Positions 35,792-49,037 of a DNA stretch of 64,000 nt are shown here, piece by piece. Position 1 is the first letter of the stretch, and every line of letters begins with the position of its first letter. Location of the stretch: the NCBI GenBank assembly GCA_027625915.1, contig JANTQA010000032.1, positions 3,596,001 to 3,660,000 on the forward strand. Direction: 5' to 3'. The translations under genes and the position numbers were made by a program. Source of the stretch: Anaeramoeba flamelloides (lineage: Eukaryota > Metamonada > Anaeramoebidae). The notes beneath the pieces are model-generated. The model saw nothing but the letters and a program-made list of their open reading frames with translations. It did no database searches and had not been told where the DNA came from.

Positions 35792-38700
35792 TTTTTTGAA
35801 AAAATGAAATCTTTTATAGAAATTTGTTTTTTGGGGAAGAACTTAGTTCATAATTAACTTAAATAAGCAAATATAAGAAATTAAAGGTTGGGTTTTTAAA
35901 TAATTTTTCCTTTTATTTTTAAAGATCATAAAAAATTCACTCAAATTGTTCAATTATATTGAAGACAAACCAACGATTAACTAATAAAGAAAGAAGAATT
36001 TGTAAAAAGGAATCATACAAAACCGCTGAGAAAATTCAACAGTAAGGGAAAACTTATAATTCTTTGTCTATTGTTTTTGAAATAATATTTTGAAATTTAA
36101 GGGAGCAGCAACCAATAAGTTATTATTTCAACTTTTTTTTAATATTTAATAGGAACAGAAAACATTGTGTTTAACTTTGTCTGTGTCCACTTGCTTTTTA
36201 GGATTCAAATTTCTTGTTAAAAAATGTTTTATAATCTTTTTTTCAAAGGTAAAATAAAATGTCACATTAGAATTCAAGTTGATTTATCTTGACTAGTTTG
36301 GGAGATGTTGAATGTTTTGCCTTTTGTTCCTATCTCAAAATTTGGAAATGATTTTTTCTTTTACATTTGAAACTAAAAGTAAAATATTTTTGTTAAAGAG
36401 GAAATTTAAACGAGAAATCTCAAAAATAAAACCCAACTGAAACAAACTATACAGTTTTCTGATCCAATTAAATATTAACAAAAAAAGTGAAATTATTGAC
36501 TTCTTATATTAGAGTATAACTCTAATTGAACCTATTGTAAAATTTAACTGGAATAAAAATGAATTAGATAATTAAAAAAAAAAAAAAAAAAAAAAAGATG
36601 ATAAACAATCACCTGATCTTTTAATTTATGCTTTATTTTATTGTGAAATATCTTTAATTTATATTGCTGTTTACAAACAACGGCTGTGAAAAAAATGAAT
36701 TAAAAAAAGATAACTCAAAAAAAAAAAAAAAAAAAGGAATGCTTTTAATGAGTTATATTATCCTAGATAATTCTATTTGTTTGTTAACCAGATATGATGG
36801 GATAATAAGTTGGAGTGTAATGATTAGTTGTTAATTTATAGTATTATGTGAATTTCATGTTGAATTAATTTTTAAAACTAATTAAAACCAAAAGAAAAAT
36901 ATCTTTGGATCTTATCAGTAGCTTAATTTCTCACTTTTGATTCATTCTTTAAAAATAAATTGTTTTTTTTTTTTTGAAGATCTGTGTGTTTATCTAAAAT
37001 AGTATTTTTATAATATAAAATATTTTAAAAGTAGATCACAATTTATTGTTTTTTATATTGAAATCAAATTTTATAACATTTATCAAGAACAAAATCATTG
37101 TGTGTAAATTATTTATTCTTTATAAAACTGCTAAATTTCAGATAATTAGTTATTTTTTCATTTTTTTTTGAAATTGAAAAAAAAAAAAAAAAAAATTAAA
37201 AATTTTTATTATTCTCATTCTAAAGAATAATAAATTTAATTTCACAACATTATGGATTTTGGGAGATTATAAAAGAATAAGAATAAGTTAATTTTGATTT
37301 TATTATTCTCATAAATAATAGATTGTTACCTTGGTGATAAAAATTCGATTAAAAATTTTATTAGTAGAGTTTGCTCAAAATCTAATAATTTTTTAAAAGT
37401 TCTAAAAGAAGTTGGATGTTATTATTTAGGAGAATTCAAAATATATATTGACAAAACATTTTTGATAAATTATCAAGACAATATTATAATATTTTATTAT
37501 TTTTTTTTGTTAATAAGTTACTAAAAGGGAATGAGAAAGGTAAAAATCAAATTATTAAATTTACTTTTTTTTATTAAATAATAAGAGTGAAATGATATTT
37601 CCTACAAAAATGAATATTCTTTCAAAAGTTATTATAGAATAAAAAAGAAATTTTGTTCTAGAAGTTATACTAATAAAATCTGAAATTTTCTTACAGTAAA
37701 AAATGAAAAAAACAAATGATTGTTAGTATTTTGCGAATCTGTAAAATACTTTGATTTGTATAATATTCTAAGTGAAAATTATTGTAAAATAATTATTAAA
37801 TATAATACACAATTATTTATAATATATAAAGTCAAGATATTTAATATTAGATCTCGAAAAAATAACCCCCATAAAAAAATTTATAAAATTTTGTAAAAAT
37901 TTAATTTAATTCAATAAAAATTGCTTACTACTTGCTTCTCCCACTTCTTAATTTATCTGAAAGTATATTTATACTATTATCATCAATTATATTATGTTTT
38001 AACATGAAGCAGAAATTAAATGCAAAAAGAGGATTCAGATTTTCAAACTTTATATGGAAAAGATTGAATTTGGAAGTAGAAAATGGTTTGCCCAAAAAGT
38101 TAATTTTCCTAAAAAAACTAAATTTTTATACAAAAGAAAATTTATTTATTAGAGAATTTTCCAACCGTATAAATGTATTATAGTCAAAACGAACATACTT
38201 GCTGACCATAAATTTAGATTATCCTTAAATATTTTTTAGTTGTTCAAATAATACATGAAGACTTTGTATTCCCAGTGTTTCAAAATAAAAACAGTGGTTC
38301 TTTTTTAGAGAATGTTTCTACATTTAATGATAAATAAACATACAATAAACGATAAATTAAACCCTTGATTGTTTCTAAAGGTTTCAATAAAAAAAAAAAG
38401 AAAGTATTAAAATTAAAGATTAAATATCAAATTTTTCTTTCAAAGAATCAAGATTTTTTTGAGAAATTAATTTTTCATAAAAAAATAATCGTTGAGAAAT
38501 AATCTAAAATTTAGAAACATTCTAAAAAAATCAAAAATTTTTTTTTAATTAAATCTAATTTAAACTTTAAAACTTGTAAAAAAAATCAAGGAGTTTACCT
38601 TCAAAATATTTGAGATTGTAGCTACATTATTGGGAAGTTTAATAAATGTTGTATTGGAACAAGAAAAAAAATAGGCAGATGTTAATTCGGGGTGCATTTT

Positions 38701-41411
38701 TTATGCTCTGAGTACATATAGTTTTTTTAATTGTGTAGTTATTTTCAGTGATATTAGAAAGTTGATAACAAATCGAACATTTTAGTCGCTTAATTTATCA
38801 GATCAATATAATTTAGATTATCGTCAATTTTTTTTTATTTTCATGTAATCTAAAATATTTCTGATAATATACAAAACTCACATTTATGAACAGCTTTGTG
38901 ATAATAAAAAACAAATTTTAATAATTTGAGAAAAAATTAAAATTTTAATTAATGTTTAAAAAATTAGTTAAAAAGTAAAAAAACTTTCAAAAATATCAAA
39001 CAATTAATGTAACTAACTCTTTATTATTTTGATTTTTTTTTTAATGGTGTCAGTGTGTTTTACAACTTTTCATGGTCATGGTTTATATAACAATGAATTC
39101 AATATGTTCATTTCTTTAACCAAATACATTAATATTTTAATCAATGTGGGGGTGGAATATACCCATCGAATAATATATTTAAATATTAATTAAAAAAATA
39201 AAAATAAAAAAAATGAAAAAATTGATCAAGAAAAAAAAATCACTTATTTCTGATCTTATCTATAATATTTTAAATAATTACATATTACTACTTTGATTTT
39301 ATTATTAATTCTGATAGGAAATGCTTCTGTTTGGAAATTTTTAGTTACCCAATTACTTCTTATTTCCAAAGAATCCCTAAAAATGAATTTTAAAATCCTA
39401 TTATAAAACAAAAACATTTAATTCAAGTTTTGGTTTTGAAAAAATAGGCTCTAATATTTTATTCTTCTTTAGAAATTGCGATTTATTGGATATATTGGTT
39501 TGATTTGATAATTATTTATTTTCCATTAAATTGAAAACTCAAAATTATTCTTAATGATGGCGTTTGTTTTTTAATCTTTTCTTTTTTCTATTTCTTTGGG
39601 TTAAATCTTTTTTTGGTGTGGGTTTTTTTGTTTCCGAAAATTAATTTCTTTTATTTTAATCTTTAAAATCGTATTATTTTTTTGGTTTTGCTTGATAAAA
39701 ATATTTGAAAAAAGAATTTTGAAAACAAATATGAAAATGGAATGTTGTAAAATCATTATAAATAGTAATGTGGTGAAAAATCCAAGGTAATAATTTATTT
39801 GGGTTCTTACCAATTGAGATAAAAAAGAAAACAAATCTTCGAAAATACGCTTTTAATGAATTTTTTTTTTTCATTCTTGATTTTTTACAAGATTATTTGG
39901 AAAGTTCTTTTTTCTAGTTTGGTCTTCTAAAAGAAAAAAATTGTTTGAAATAGATATAACTTCTCGATTCTATGATTTTGGTTTATTTTTGATTAATTTC
40001 ACTCGTTTGTAGAAACACATTTATTGATCCAAAACCAAATTTATTAAAACCAAAAAATTAATCAAAAAAAAAAACTATTCAAAAATTTGAAAAATAAGAG
40101 ATTCAATTTGGTTTACTTGATTCTTTTTCGTTTTATAAATAGAGCTAAGAATGGTATTTTGATTTAAAATTTTCAATATCTGGTGGCACTCAAAATCTTT
40201 TTTTCAGTAAGGTTGCCGCAATTAATAAATTTTCAAAAATCATAAAATGTCCCTACTTCCTTTAGAATAAAATTATATCTTAAATTTTTCAGTTACATAA
40301 AAAATTTTTACGAATTATTACTAAATTCATAAAAATTATTTTTTTTATTGATAAAACCAGAAATTAATGATATTTAGTCAAACTCCAGATAATCTTATTT
40401 TCACACAAAATAGTCATTGTCACAAATTTCCCTGATATTATTTGTACTGTTTTTTTAACCTTTTTCCTTTCTTAATCATATCCATTAAATTATATGTACT
40501 TCTTTATCTTCAATCTGTACCCTTTTTTATACCAATCTTCTTCAACATTCCAATTTTTCTAAAATGTAATATCTTGAATAAAAATTTGTCAATTCTTGAT
40601 TTTCAGTTATAGACTTATCTTTTTTATCTTTAATCGGTTATACTTTTTTTTAAAAATTTTAAGCCTTAGATCTTTTTTTGCAAATAATTCACAATAAAAC
40701 TGAAAAGATTCGACACTCTCTGCCGATTCCTACTCGATGTTAAAAATCAAGATACCTTTCATCACAATTCTACCAAATGAAATCTTCTTGAAAAATTCAA
40801 ATTAAACAACTAAATCACGAATTTGTAGTTGTTTGTGTTTTAAAGTTATACTTAAAAGTCTGAGAACAAAAATTTAATTTTTTCTCTTAAAAAAAAAAAC
40901 TTTAAGAAGGCTAAAGTTAATTCTTTTCTCTATTCATTATTTTTTGATTGTAAAACTTAGTTAGCCATTTTAGCAACTTCTGATTTGAGTCGAAAGAAAA
41001 ATTAACGATTTCATTGATGTAAAGTCCTTGTGTCATTCAAATGCTGACCTTTTAGTTTTTCAAAGAAGATGAGTAATTCAAAAACAAACCAAAAGAATAA
41101 TTCTTATAAAAGAAGATTTTTATTCACACTCTTTGCATAATGAAAAAAGAACTTATTTAATTTCGGTTAATTAGATTAAAAGAGATGTAGAAGTTAATTT
41201 TTGTCATAAAATTATTTCATTTTTGCAAAGGTATAATTCGTAGTTTAATAAGATAGAGGAAAAACAAGAAGAGAACCCCAAAAGGTGCCTTTACAAACAT
41301 TTGTTTCTTTGAATTTTTCGAATCTCCAAAGCTAAAATATTTCTTTCAAAAATGACCATCATTTTTTAAATTTTTAACTGGAATCGATTTAAATTTACTT
41401 GTTATATTTTG
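35792..41411. other. Gene-free intergenic region
   Basis: No supported exon in 5.6 kb. A-tracts occur near 36571-36597 and 36718-36735. A segment at about 40195-40240 (TTCAGTAAGGTTGCCGC...) weakly resembles, inverted, the outer arm of the 32.1-kb foldback. The 83-codon frame at 37932-38183 has no recognisable domain and no ATG near a credible context; I do not call it. Confidence 0.5.
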
Positions 41412-44400
41412 ATGAGCAAGGAACAAATTATCAAACAAGGATTTCTTGTAAAACAAGGTAACCTTGTCAAAAATTGGAAAAAAAGGTATGTCACATACAA
41501 ATTTCCGATATCCTATCTCCTTTTCGATCGCATTATTTTCCAAAACAATCCCTAAACATCAAAATTCTTTCTTTTTTTTTATCAATTAATTTTTTTTTTT
41601 TCTGATTTGCAAAAAAAGATGGTTTGTGATCTCTGGCAGTATTCTTTCTTATTACAAATCAAAAAATGTATGTCTTTTTCTTTTTCTTTTTTTCTTTTGC
41701 CTTTGCCTTTGTCTTTTTCTTTTTCTTTTTCTTTTTTTCTTTTGCAACAATTTTTTTTTTGATTGAAACAAATATATATTTTTTTTTTTTTTTCTCTTCC
41801 AAATTTCAAAGGGCAAATTCCCAAAAGGTTTAATTCCTCTTACTCATGGAATAACTGTTGAGCATGCAAAAAAACGAAGGAAAAAATGGGTGTTTGCAAT
41901 CACTATTCCACAACAACGGACATTTTATATCTCTGCTGAGTCTGAGGAAGAAAGAGATGAATGGGTAAGAGTAATTCAGAACACAGTCAAGGTTTTAAAA
42001 ACCGACAAGGTTTCTTTAAAAAACTTTCAACTGATTTCAGTGATTGGAAGAGGAACATACGGAAAGGTTTGTGTGACTTTTGTCTTCAAATTTTGATTTT
42101 ATTTTTCAATGAGAACAACATTATTCTTGTGATTTATGATCCTAAAGAAACAAATTTCAACAAAAAACGGGATCGTGCTTTTATAAAGACCGAATTTCAT
42201 TTTGACAAACGCTTTTTTTTTCAAATGGTCAAAGTATTTTTTCTTTTTGGCGGTTATTAAATCAAAAAACAAACTTCAAAACAAAGAAACAAAAAATATA
42301 CAGTGCCGAAAATAACCCGTTTGCAAAACTTTAACCCACTACTAAATTTAACTCATGTTTTTTTTTTTTTTTTTTTTTCAATATTAGATATTTGAATACA
42401 GCCTTGGGGCTTTTTAGCACACAATCTACATAATTAAATAAGGCACAAAAAAAAACAACCCCATTAACGCACAAAAAATGATTGATAATAATAACACACA
42501 ATCTTTTTTTCCAACTCAAACAATAATCTAAAAAAAAAAATTTTGTTATACACCTTTATTTCAAGAACTGTGTCTTTTAAAAATATTTTTTTTGTGTCTT
42601 ATTTGATTAAGTAGATTGTTCATTAAAAAGTTCTAGGACTGTACATAAATACACAATTACATACTTTATTCAAATTGAATTTTGATGTTAGCACTTGAAT
42701 TAATGTGAATATTTTTAAAAATATTAAATGATTTTGTTTCAAAATTTTGGTCATAATCTACAAAAAATATCTAAAATAAAATGATTTCTTTGTTAAAATA
42801 CAAAAAATTCAAGATCTATTTTTCTCATTTTTTATCTAAAAATTACACATTAGTCTTTCAATATCTTCATAATTCTTTTTGACAATTTATTTAAAGAACC
42901 CTATTTCTTGTTTATATGTTGTTGTCATCCTAATTGATTTGCTTCTTTTATTTCTACAGCAAGTCAATGCCTTGGGCATGGGTTAAAATTTTGTAATGGG
43001 TTAAAGTTAAAAGCACAAGTTAGTTACATCACTGTAGAAAAAAATCAAAAAAGAAAATATTTTGATATTTTAGAACAGCAATTACGGGTGTGTAACACGT
43101 AGCCCAGTTCGGCTATCCTGACAAAATTATTTTTTGAAGAAAAAATAAATTGGATTACCTTGAACCCTAATATTAACAATTAAAAATCTTGTTAGGGATT
43201 ATTTTCATTTCCGCTATTTTTTTCAATACTCTACCCAATTTTTTTAAAATAGCTGTTGCTCAATTTCTTTCCCCTTTCTTAAATTTATAACAAAGTTTTC
43301 AAAAACTTTCAGAAAAAAGAACATTTTCAAAAACCAACTATTTTTTCAAAGTTTCTTTGCACTTAAAGTATTCCTTAACCTATTAATACAAATAGAGTAA
43401 TATTTGGCTCATTTATTTTCATTTGATCTTTCAAAATTTTTTTTTGTTATTTAAAACAAGTGTTTCTTTTTCATTTGTGATATTGGTCTTTTCGCATCCT
43501 ACTTGAATACCATATTACGTGAAATTTTTAAAATCGATAAAACAACTCTTATGAATTTTTCTGAAAATTGCTTTTGGCAATAAAACAAAATCAGTCTTAA
43601 TTTTGATTGGTATTTCTTCATAATCCTCAATTATTTTTTTTGTTTTTTTCTTATTTTTTATTAGTATTCAATTTAAAGTTTCGAAATAAATATTATTAAA
43701 AAAAAAGAAAGTATTTTTGTAATCAAATTTGTTTTTTAAAGGTAGAAACTTTTCGTAAACATCATTTTAAATACAATTTTTTTTTGTATTTATCTAGTTG
43801 AGGTATTTATTTTGATGAAGGTATTTAGTTGAAATGACAAAAGAAAAAAATAGCAATAAAAGTAAAAAAAAAATAAAAAAAAAAATGTTTTATAGTGTAT
43901 TATTTATTTTTATAGGTTAAGGGATTAGCATCACAATAGATGCGGCTATAATCAAAGTATGCTGTAATTGGGTGTAAATGATATTAGCGCTCATGGCTCA
44001 CATGCCTCTAAAAAATCTATTCTAAATCTTATTGCACAATAAATTCTTAGAATTTTTACTAATGATTACTATTCAAAAATTTTCAATTTTAGAAATTTTT
44101 TTTTGTAATTACTTTCCAAATCTAAATAATAGAACCCCAGCTAATATTATTCCAGTATTTAATAATTCTTATTTACAACCCCCAAAAAGGAAAGAAACTA
44201 TTTTTTTCATTTATTAATTTCAAAGATTAACTCACTAATCATCAACATAAAAAAACCCAAAGACTGGTTAGTTTGGTTTCCTTTTTAAAGCAAGTTGTAA
44301 AATCAATATATTTACAATATTGTGGAAATAATTGGTCAAAAAAACCTATTGGATAATTATTTAATTTTTTAAAATAACCGAATTTTTTTGCTATTAATCT

Positions 44401-47400
44401 ACATTTCGAGACAAATTTAAGAAAGATATTTTGCAACTTTGGAGTCTGAAAATTGATAATTCAACCTTTAAATTTGTCTCAAAAATGCAGTTTTTTTTCT
44501 GAAATTCTGGAATTTTTTTTTTACTAATACAAGGATTATTTTTAATTGATGAAATCAACAAATAGTACTATTTTACTCATCGAATTTTTGGAGACATGTG
44601 AACCATGGAGAACTAATTTGATTTACATTCAATAACACGATACTTTAATTTTAGACTTCTCCTTGGTAGACGCTTACCACTAAAGAACTACTTTAAGTAG
44701 AACTAATATTTATAGTTTTTTTTTTTTTTTTTTCAAAAAATTGGTTAAATTTATAAAAGACTTTCACAATTATAATCGAATTGTATTGTGTTTTTTCTTT
44801 GTTTTATTTTTATCGCTCATAAAAGCTAAGTAAAATATTATTAACAACGTTTTATCGAGATAGATTTTACAAAATCCAATATAAATTTTTTTCCAAATAT
44901 TTTTGTTATTAAGAATTCAATTAATTCTTTAAAAAGTGTTGGAATTCATTTTTAAATATCCCTTTAATAAATATTACTTTGTTTCATCTTCTCATTAAAA
45001 TCCTTCAATTATGGTCAAAAAAAAAGAAAGTAATACCACACGTTAATATTTATTATACATTCGTTACAATAATGTAACTTAAATGAAATTGAAAACGACA
45101 TATTCAATCCAGAATAGTTATTAAAATTCAAAAAAATTGATTTTATTAAAATTTAATATTAATATTATATCGTAAATTATTATAAGTTGAAGAATCTGAA
45201 ATAATTTTTAACAATGTTAAATTTATTAGCAAAATTTTATAATTAAATTTTTAACTCCAATCCAAAATTTTTTACACATCAAAATTCAATTTTTCAAAAA
45301 AAAACTTATTTAATAAATTATCTGGCAAATAAAAAATTAGAACCACTAACCAGTTGAAACTTTAACAATAATTTATCATTTATGATACCCACAAAATAAA
45401 AAATAAATATTTATCAAAAAAAAATAAATCAATACTGTTTCCAAAATTTTGGAATTAGTAGAACAAAAAAAATCTAATGGCAAATTTTTAAAAATTCTAT
45501 TAAGAATATTGATCGATCAAATGGTTAGATACCAACAACCAAATTTATTTGAGTTTACCTATTTAAAAGTAATCCACTTTAACCAAAGATCAATCATTCG
45601 AACAAACGAAACAGGTTCCGTGATTCAAAAAATAAAATGAAAAAACAAAAAACAAAAAAAATGATTTTCATATTTTTCAAAAATCAAAATTATTTCCAAT
45701 TTGAATTCTGGAATTTATATTATTGTGGTTCTTTTAAACTGTTTTAACCGTGTGTCTGAAATTTTGAATTTTAATGGATCTATTGTTCAGGATTTAGTTT
45801 TAACACTTTATCTGTTAAAGAAAGAAATTTATGATTGACTCAATTCATTTCCACTAATTCAAAGTCGTGTCTAAAACAAACACAGACATTAGTAGTATTT
45901 TAAAATTAATTTATTTTCCTCAAATATTTAATTGAAATAAAGAACCTGTATACCAAAAATAAAAATAAAAGAATAAAAAATGCAGAATAAATAAAAAATG
46001 AAGAAATAAATTAAAAAATAAAGAATTTAACAAAAAAATATATAAGAAAAATTAATGTTCATAGTTAGAGTAATTGAGATGAATTTTAGTGTGACTATAT
46101 GATCAAAAATAATTTGGGCTTGAGATCTTTTTTCCTTATATTACAGCATATTGAATTATATTGATCAGGGAATATTCTATAGCATTTTCATATATATTTT
46201 TTGATTTTTATTTTCCACAGTAATTCAAATTTTGAATTTTAATTTATTTTTTAAAAAAAACGATAAAATTATCAACATTAAATTATATTTACTCACTTAT
46301 TTATTAAAAATAAAAAGGTTATGTTAGTAAAAAAAAAAGACACTAAAGAAGTTTATGCGATGAAATCTTTACAAAAAGGAATGCTCGCTGACCATCAACA
46401 AATTAGCCATACAATGTCTGAGAGGAATGTCTTAATGAGAGTTGAACACCCATTTTTAGTTGGTCTGCAATATTCCTTCCAATCAGCAGAAAAATTGTAT
46501 ATGGTGCTTGACTATGTTCCTGGTGGAGAATTGTTTACAAGAATTAGTGACGAAGGAAGGCTATCAAATAAATCCACACAACTGTACGCTGCAGAGATTC
46601 TTTTAGCACTGGATCATCTTCATAAAATGGATGTTATTTATCGGGACTTAAAGCCAGAAAACATATTATTAGATAAAGGAGGGCATATTAAAATCACAGA
46701 CTTTGGATTAGTGAAAACCGATTTGAATAAGAAATTTGGTGGTAAAACAAACACATTTTGTGGTACACCAGAATATTTGGCACCAGAAATTATTCTTGAT
46801 ATTCCATATAACGAAACAATCGATTGGTGGTCTTTAGGTACATCCTTTTCATGAATTAATTGCTTTTAGTGATTTTTTCTATCTTTCTCTCTCTTTCTCT
46901 CTCTTTTTCATTAATCCCTTTCCTCAATTTTATTTTCTTTCATATTTTACATCCAATTTTCTCTTTGACAAAAAATTGAAAAATGAATTTTTAATTTTTT
47001 TTTTGAATCTATTGAAAATTGTCAAATAAATAATTTTTTTTTTTTTTTATAATTTTTTTTTCTTTACAAAAAAGGAATATTATTATATGAAATGCTAGTT
47101 GGCACGCCACCATATTATTCAGAGGATCACGAAGAAACCTTTGAATTAATTTTAAGGGCAAAATTAAAAATCCCATTTTATGTCGAAGATGATGCCCGAG
47201 ATTTGATTAGCTCGCTTTTAAACAGAAATCCCGAAAAAAGATTAGGAATAAAGGGCGTTGAAGAAATTAAGCAGCACTCATTCTTTTCAGATTTGGATTG
47301 GCAAAAAGTTTACAATAAAGAATACAAGCCAGAATTTATTCCAACAATTGAAGACATTACAGATGTGGGCAACTTTGATGAAGAATTCACTGAAGAAAAA

Positions 47401-47511
47401 GTTGAAGATTCCTTAGTGCAAGTTAGTGTCATCGGGAAAGTTGACCAAAAGGTTTTTGAAGGGTTTACGTATATTGGGAAAATTGAAGGGATCGGGGTAA
47501 TGAACGATTAA
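41412..47511 (+). CDS. PH-domain AGC protein kinase, Akt/PKB-like
   Basis: Expected to bind phosphoinositides and phosphorylate Ser/Thr targets downstream of PDK1-type kinases. Five exons: 41412-41485, 41619-41667, 41812-42066, 46318-46837, 47075-47511; donors GTATGT, GTATGT, GTTTGT and GTACAT, all acceptors AG; 444 aa. Residues 1-105 form a PH domain (GFLVKQG..NWKKRWFVIS across the first junction; DEWVRVIQNT final helix). The kinase domain has GRGTYGKV (G120/G122/G125), AMK (K142), YRDLKPEN (D236), DFG (D254), T-loop TFCGTPEYLAPE (T272, PDK1 site) and DWWSLG. The C-tail ends with hydrophobic motif FEGFTY (F427, F430, T431). No TP-type turn motif is evident. The intron 42067-46317 is 4.25 kb and full of repeats, far longer than the other introns here. 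Akt, SGK and other PH-AGC kinases are hard to separate without a tree; the N-terminal PH favours Akt. Confidence 0.93.
42301..43034. mobile_element. Family H Tc1/mariner-like non-autonomous element in a kinase intron
   Basis: 734 bp bounded by TA|CAGTG on the left and CACTG|TA on the right. Inner inverted blocks match: ACTTTAACCCACTAC on the left versus GTAATGGGTTAAAGT on the right, then AACTCATG versus CATGGGTT. A gap in similarity of about 12 bp follows the terminal CAGTG on both sides. No transposase frame remains. Confidence 0.85.
43915..44710. mobile_element. Family F foldback element, copy 2, in a kinase intron
   Basis: The left arm (GGGTGTAAATGATATTAG ... CTCACATGCCTCTAAAAAAT) and right arm (inverted: TTTTTGGAGACATGTGAACC ... 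TTGATTTACATTCAATAACA) are inverted copies of about 130 bp; spacer about 530 bp. The same sequence occurs as a probable decayed copy at 2010-2790. Non-coding. Confidence 0.7.
45430..45790. repeat. Family E solo arm in a kinase intron
   Basis: Diverged relative of the right arm of the 10.3-11.2 kb element. Shared landmarks in the same order are GATCGATCAAATG, an AGATACCA.CAACCAA block, CGAACAAACGAAACAG / CTAACGAAACAG and AAACTGTTTTAACCGTGTGT. The 63-codon frame at 45449-45640 is therefore repeat sequence. The left arm was not found. Confidence 0.55.
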
Positions 47512-47516
47512 TTGTG

Positions 47517-47550
<34 letters not shown>
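47517..47550. repeat. Poly(A) tract, 34 bp
   Basis: Starts 5 bp after the kinase stop codon. The gene contains introns, so this is not a retrogene tail. It may lie in the 3' UTR. Confidence 0.95.
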
Positions 47551-47552
<2 letters not shown>

Positions 47553-48365
47553 ATCAGTTTTGTTTTTCTTCTAAAATTATAAATAAATATTTGATCACAG
47601 AAACAAAAATGCAAATATTCAGATACATACAAAACATTTACCATTGGCAATAGATCTGTTTCTTTATATAAATTTATACCCTTGTTAATAACTTTATATC
47701 AAACAAGTCAAAAGATTAAATTCTTTTCATTTATATTTTTATTTTATGCTTTTAATGTAAAATATAATTTTCTTTTGATTTTCTTTTTATTTTATTGGAT
47801 TATTATTATTTTTTTTTTATTTTTATTTTTATTTTTCCTTTTTGATTTTTACTATTGTTTTGAAATAAAGAAAATTTTCAAATAACTTTTTTTCAAAAAT
47901 TGAGAATTATTATCTTTATCATTTGTTATATTTCTTTCTTAATTTTCAAAATTATTATAAAAACAAAAATTTTGAATGCATTGAAATTTTTTAAATATTG
48001 CTTGATCTAAAAACCTTTTTTTTAAAACCGAATAAAAGGCGGAAAGAGTTGTAAGATTATTCTTTGGAAATAACAAAAAATAATTAACTTTAATTTTTTT
48101 GTTCTCTATTCTCAAGTTCTGATAATCTGGTTTTTAGTAAGGCAAGAGAACTGTAAACAAATTTCGCTTTCCCTTAAGGAAAATTATATTAATATTAAAG
48201 AAATCTTATTTGAATTTAATCGATTAATTTTGAGAAATAACATTGAGAAATCCATTTTAACCAAAATTCTAAAGATAGAAGAAAATATGTAAATTTTTAT
48301 TTCAGGTTTATTGAAAATCAATTTTTAAACAATCTTATAAAATAATATCTAAATAAACTATTTTT

Positions 48366-49037
48366 CAGTCAAAGTGTCCCAGTTGTAATGAGTGAAATAC
48401 AGGTGTAAAAAGGTCTACATAGATATGAGAAGAAAAATTTTTATTTTGGAAATTTTCAAAATTGAAATCATTTTTTCACATTTTTTATTTTTTTTTTGAT
48501 TTTTTTTTTACACAGAATTCAGTTGCAAAAATTTTTTTATTGCAAGGTCAATAGTCACTTGGTAAAAATGGGTTATTCTAAGGTTATCGAAACCAAGAAA
48601 ATGATTGTTGAGAAATCATATTTATTTCTATACGAATTTTTTTCAATCTTTGATCTTGATATTTGATTATAAAATGTGAAAAATTTTCACTTCATTTTCA
48701 TTTCCTTTTTCAAATAGAGAACACAAATACCAAACAAAATTCGGTTGGGGACTTGATTTCTATAAGAAAAGTATGAAAAATGAAGTGAAAATTGTTTCAT
48801 ATTTATTATTCAAATACTAATAGAAGGCCAAAACGAACATTATTGTTTTTCTCAATGGTTCCTTAAGAATTTGAGTTTAGTAATTTTTTAGAAAATATAT
48901 TGATTAATTAGTTTTCTTTCAGACATATATCAACAATTCTTTGATGTGTATTATTCAGTTTATTTCTTATTTTATCTTCAAAGGCCATTTATATATAATA
49001 ATTGATCTTTGAAAAAAAATTTGGGCTCCTTTGACCG
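48366..49037. mobile_element. Family G element, copy 2, interrupted by a family B MITE
   Basis: Ends CAGTCAAAGTGTCCCA and (inverted) TGGGC...CTTTGACCG are short inverted repeats. The body matches 4349-4865 on both sides of the insertion: the GAAGAAAAATTTTTATTTTGG block before it and ATTGTTTTTCTCAA after it. Subtracting the insertion leaves about 494 bp, close to the 517 bp of copy 1. Confidence 0.75.
48655..48832. mobile_element. Family B MITE, copy 2, nested in family G
   Basis: About 178 bp. GATATTTGATTATAAA on the left pairs with TTATTATTCAAATAC on the right. The internal TTTTCACTTCATTTTCATTTCC block and its inverted partner match copy 1 at 23941-24104. Absent from the otherwise collinear family G copy at about 4640. 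Confidence 0.8.

Noticed and set aside
37932..38183. 83-codon open frame in the VPS52-kinase intergenic region
   Set aside because: No ATG at the start, no recognisable domain, and composition like the surrounding AT-rich DNA.
43085..43130. GC-richer segment with CAGTTCGGCTATCC in the kinase intron
   Set aside because: Considered as tRNA B-box; lacks GGTTCGA-type consensus, A box and acceptor stem.
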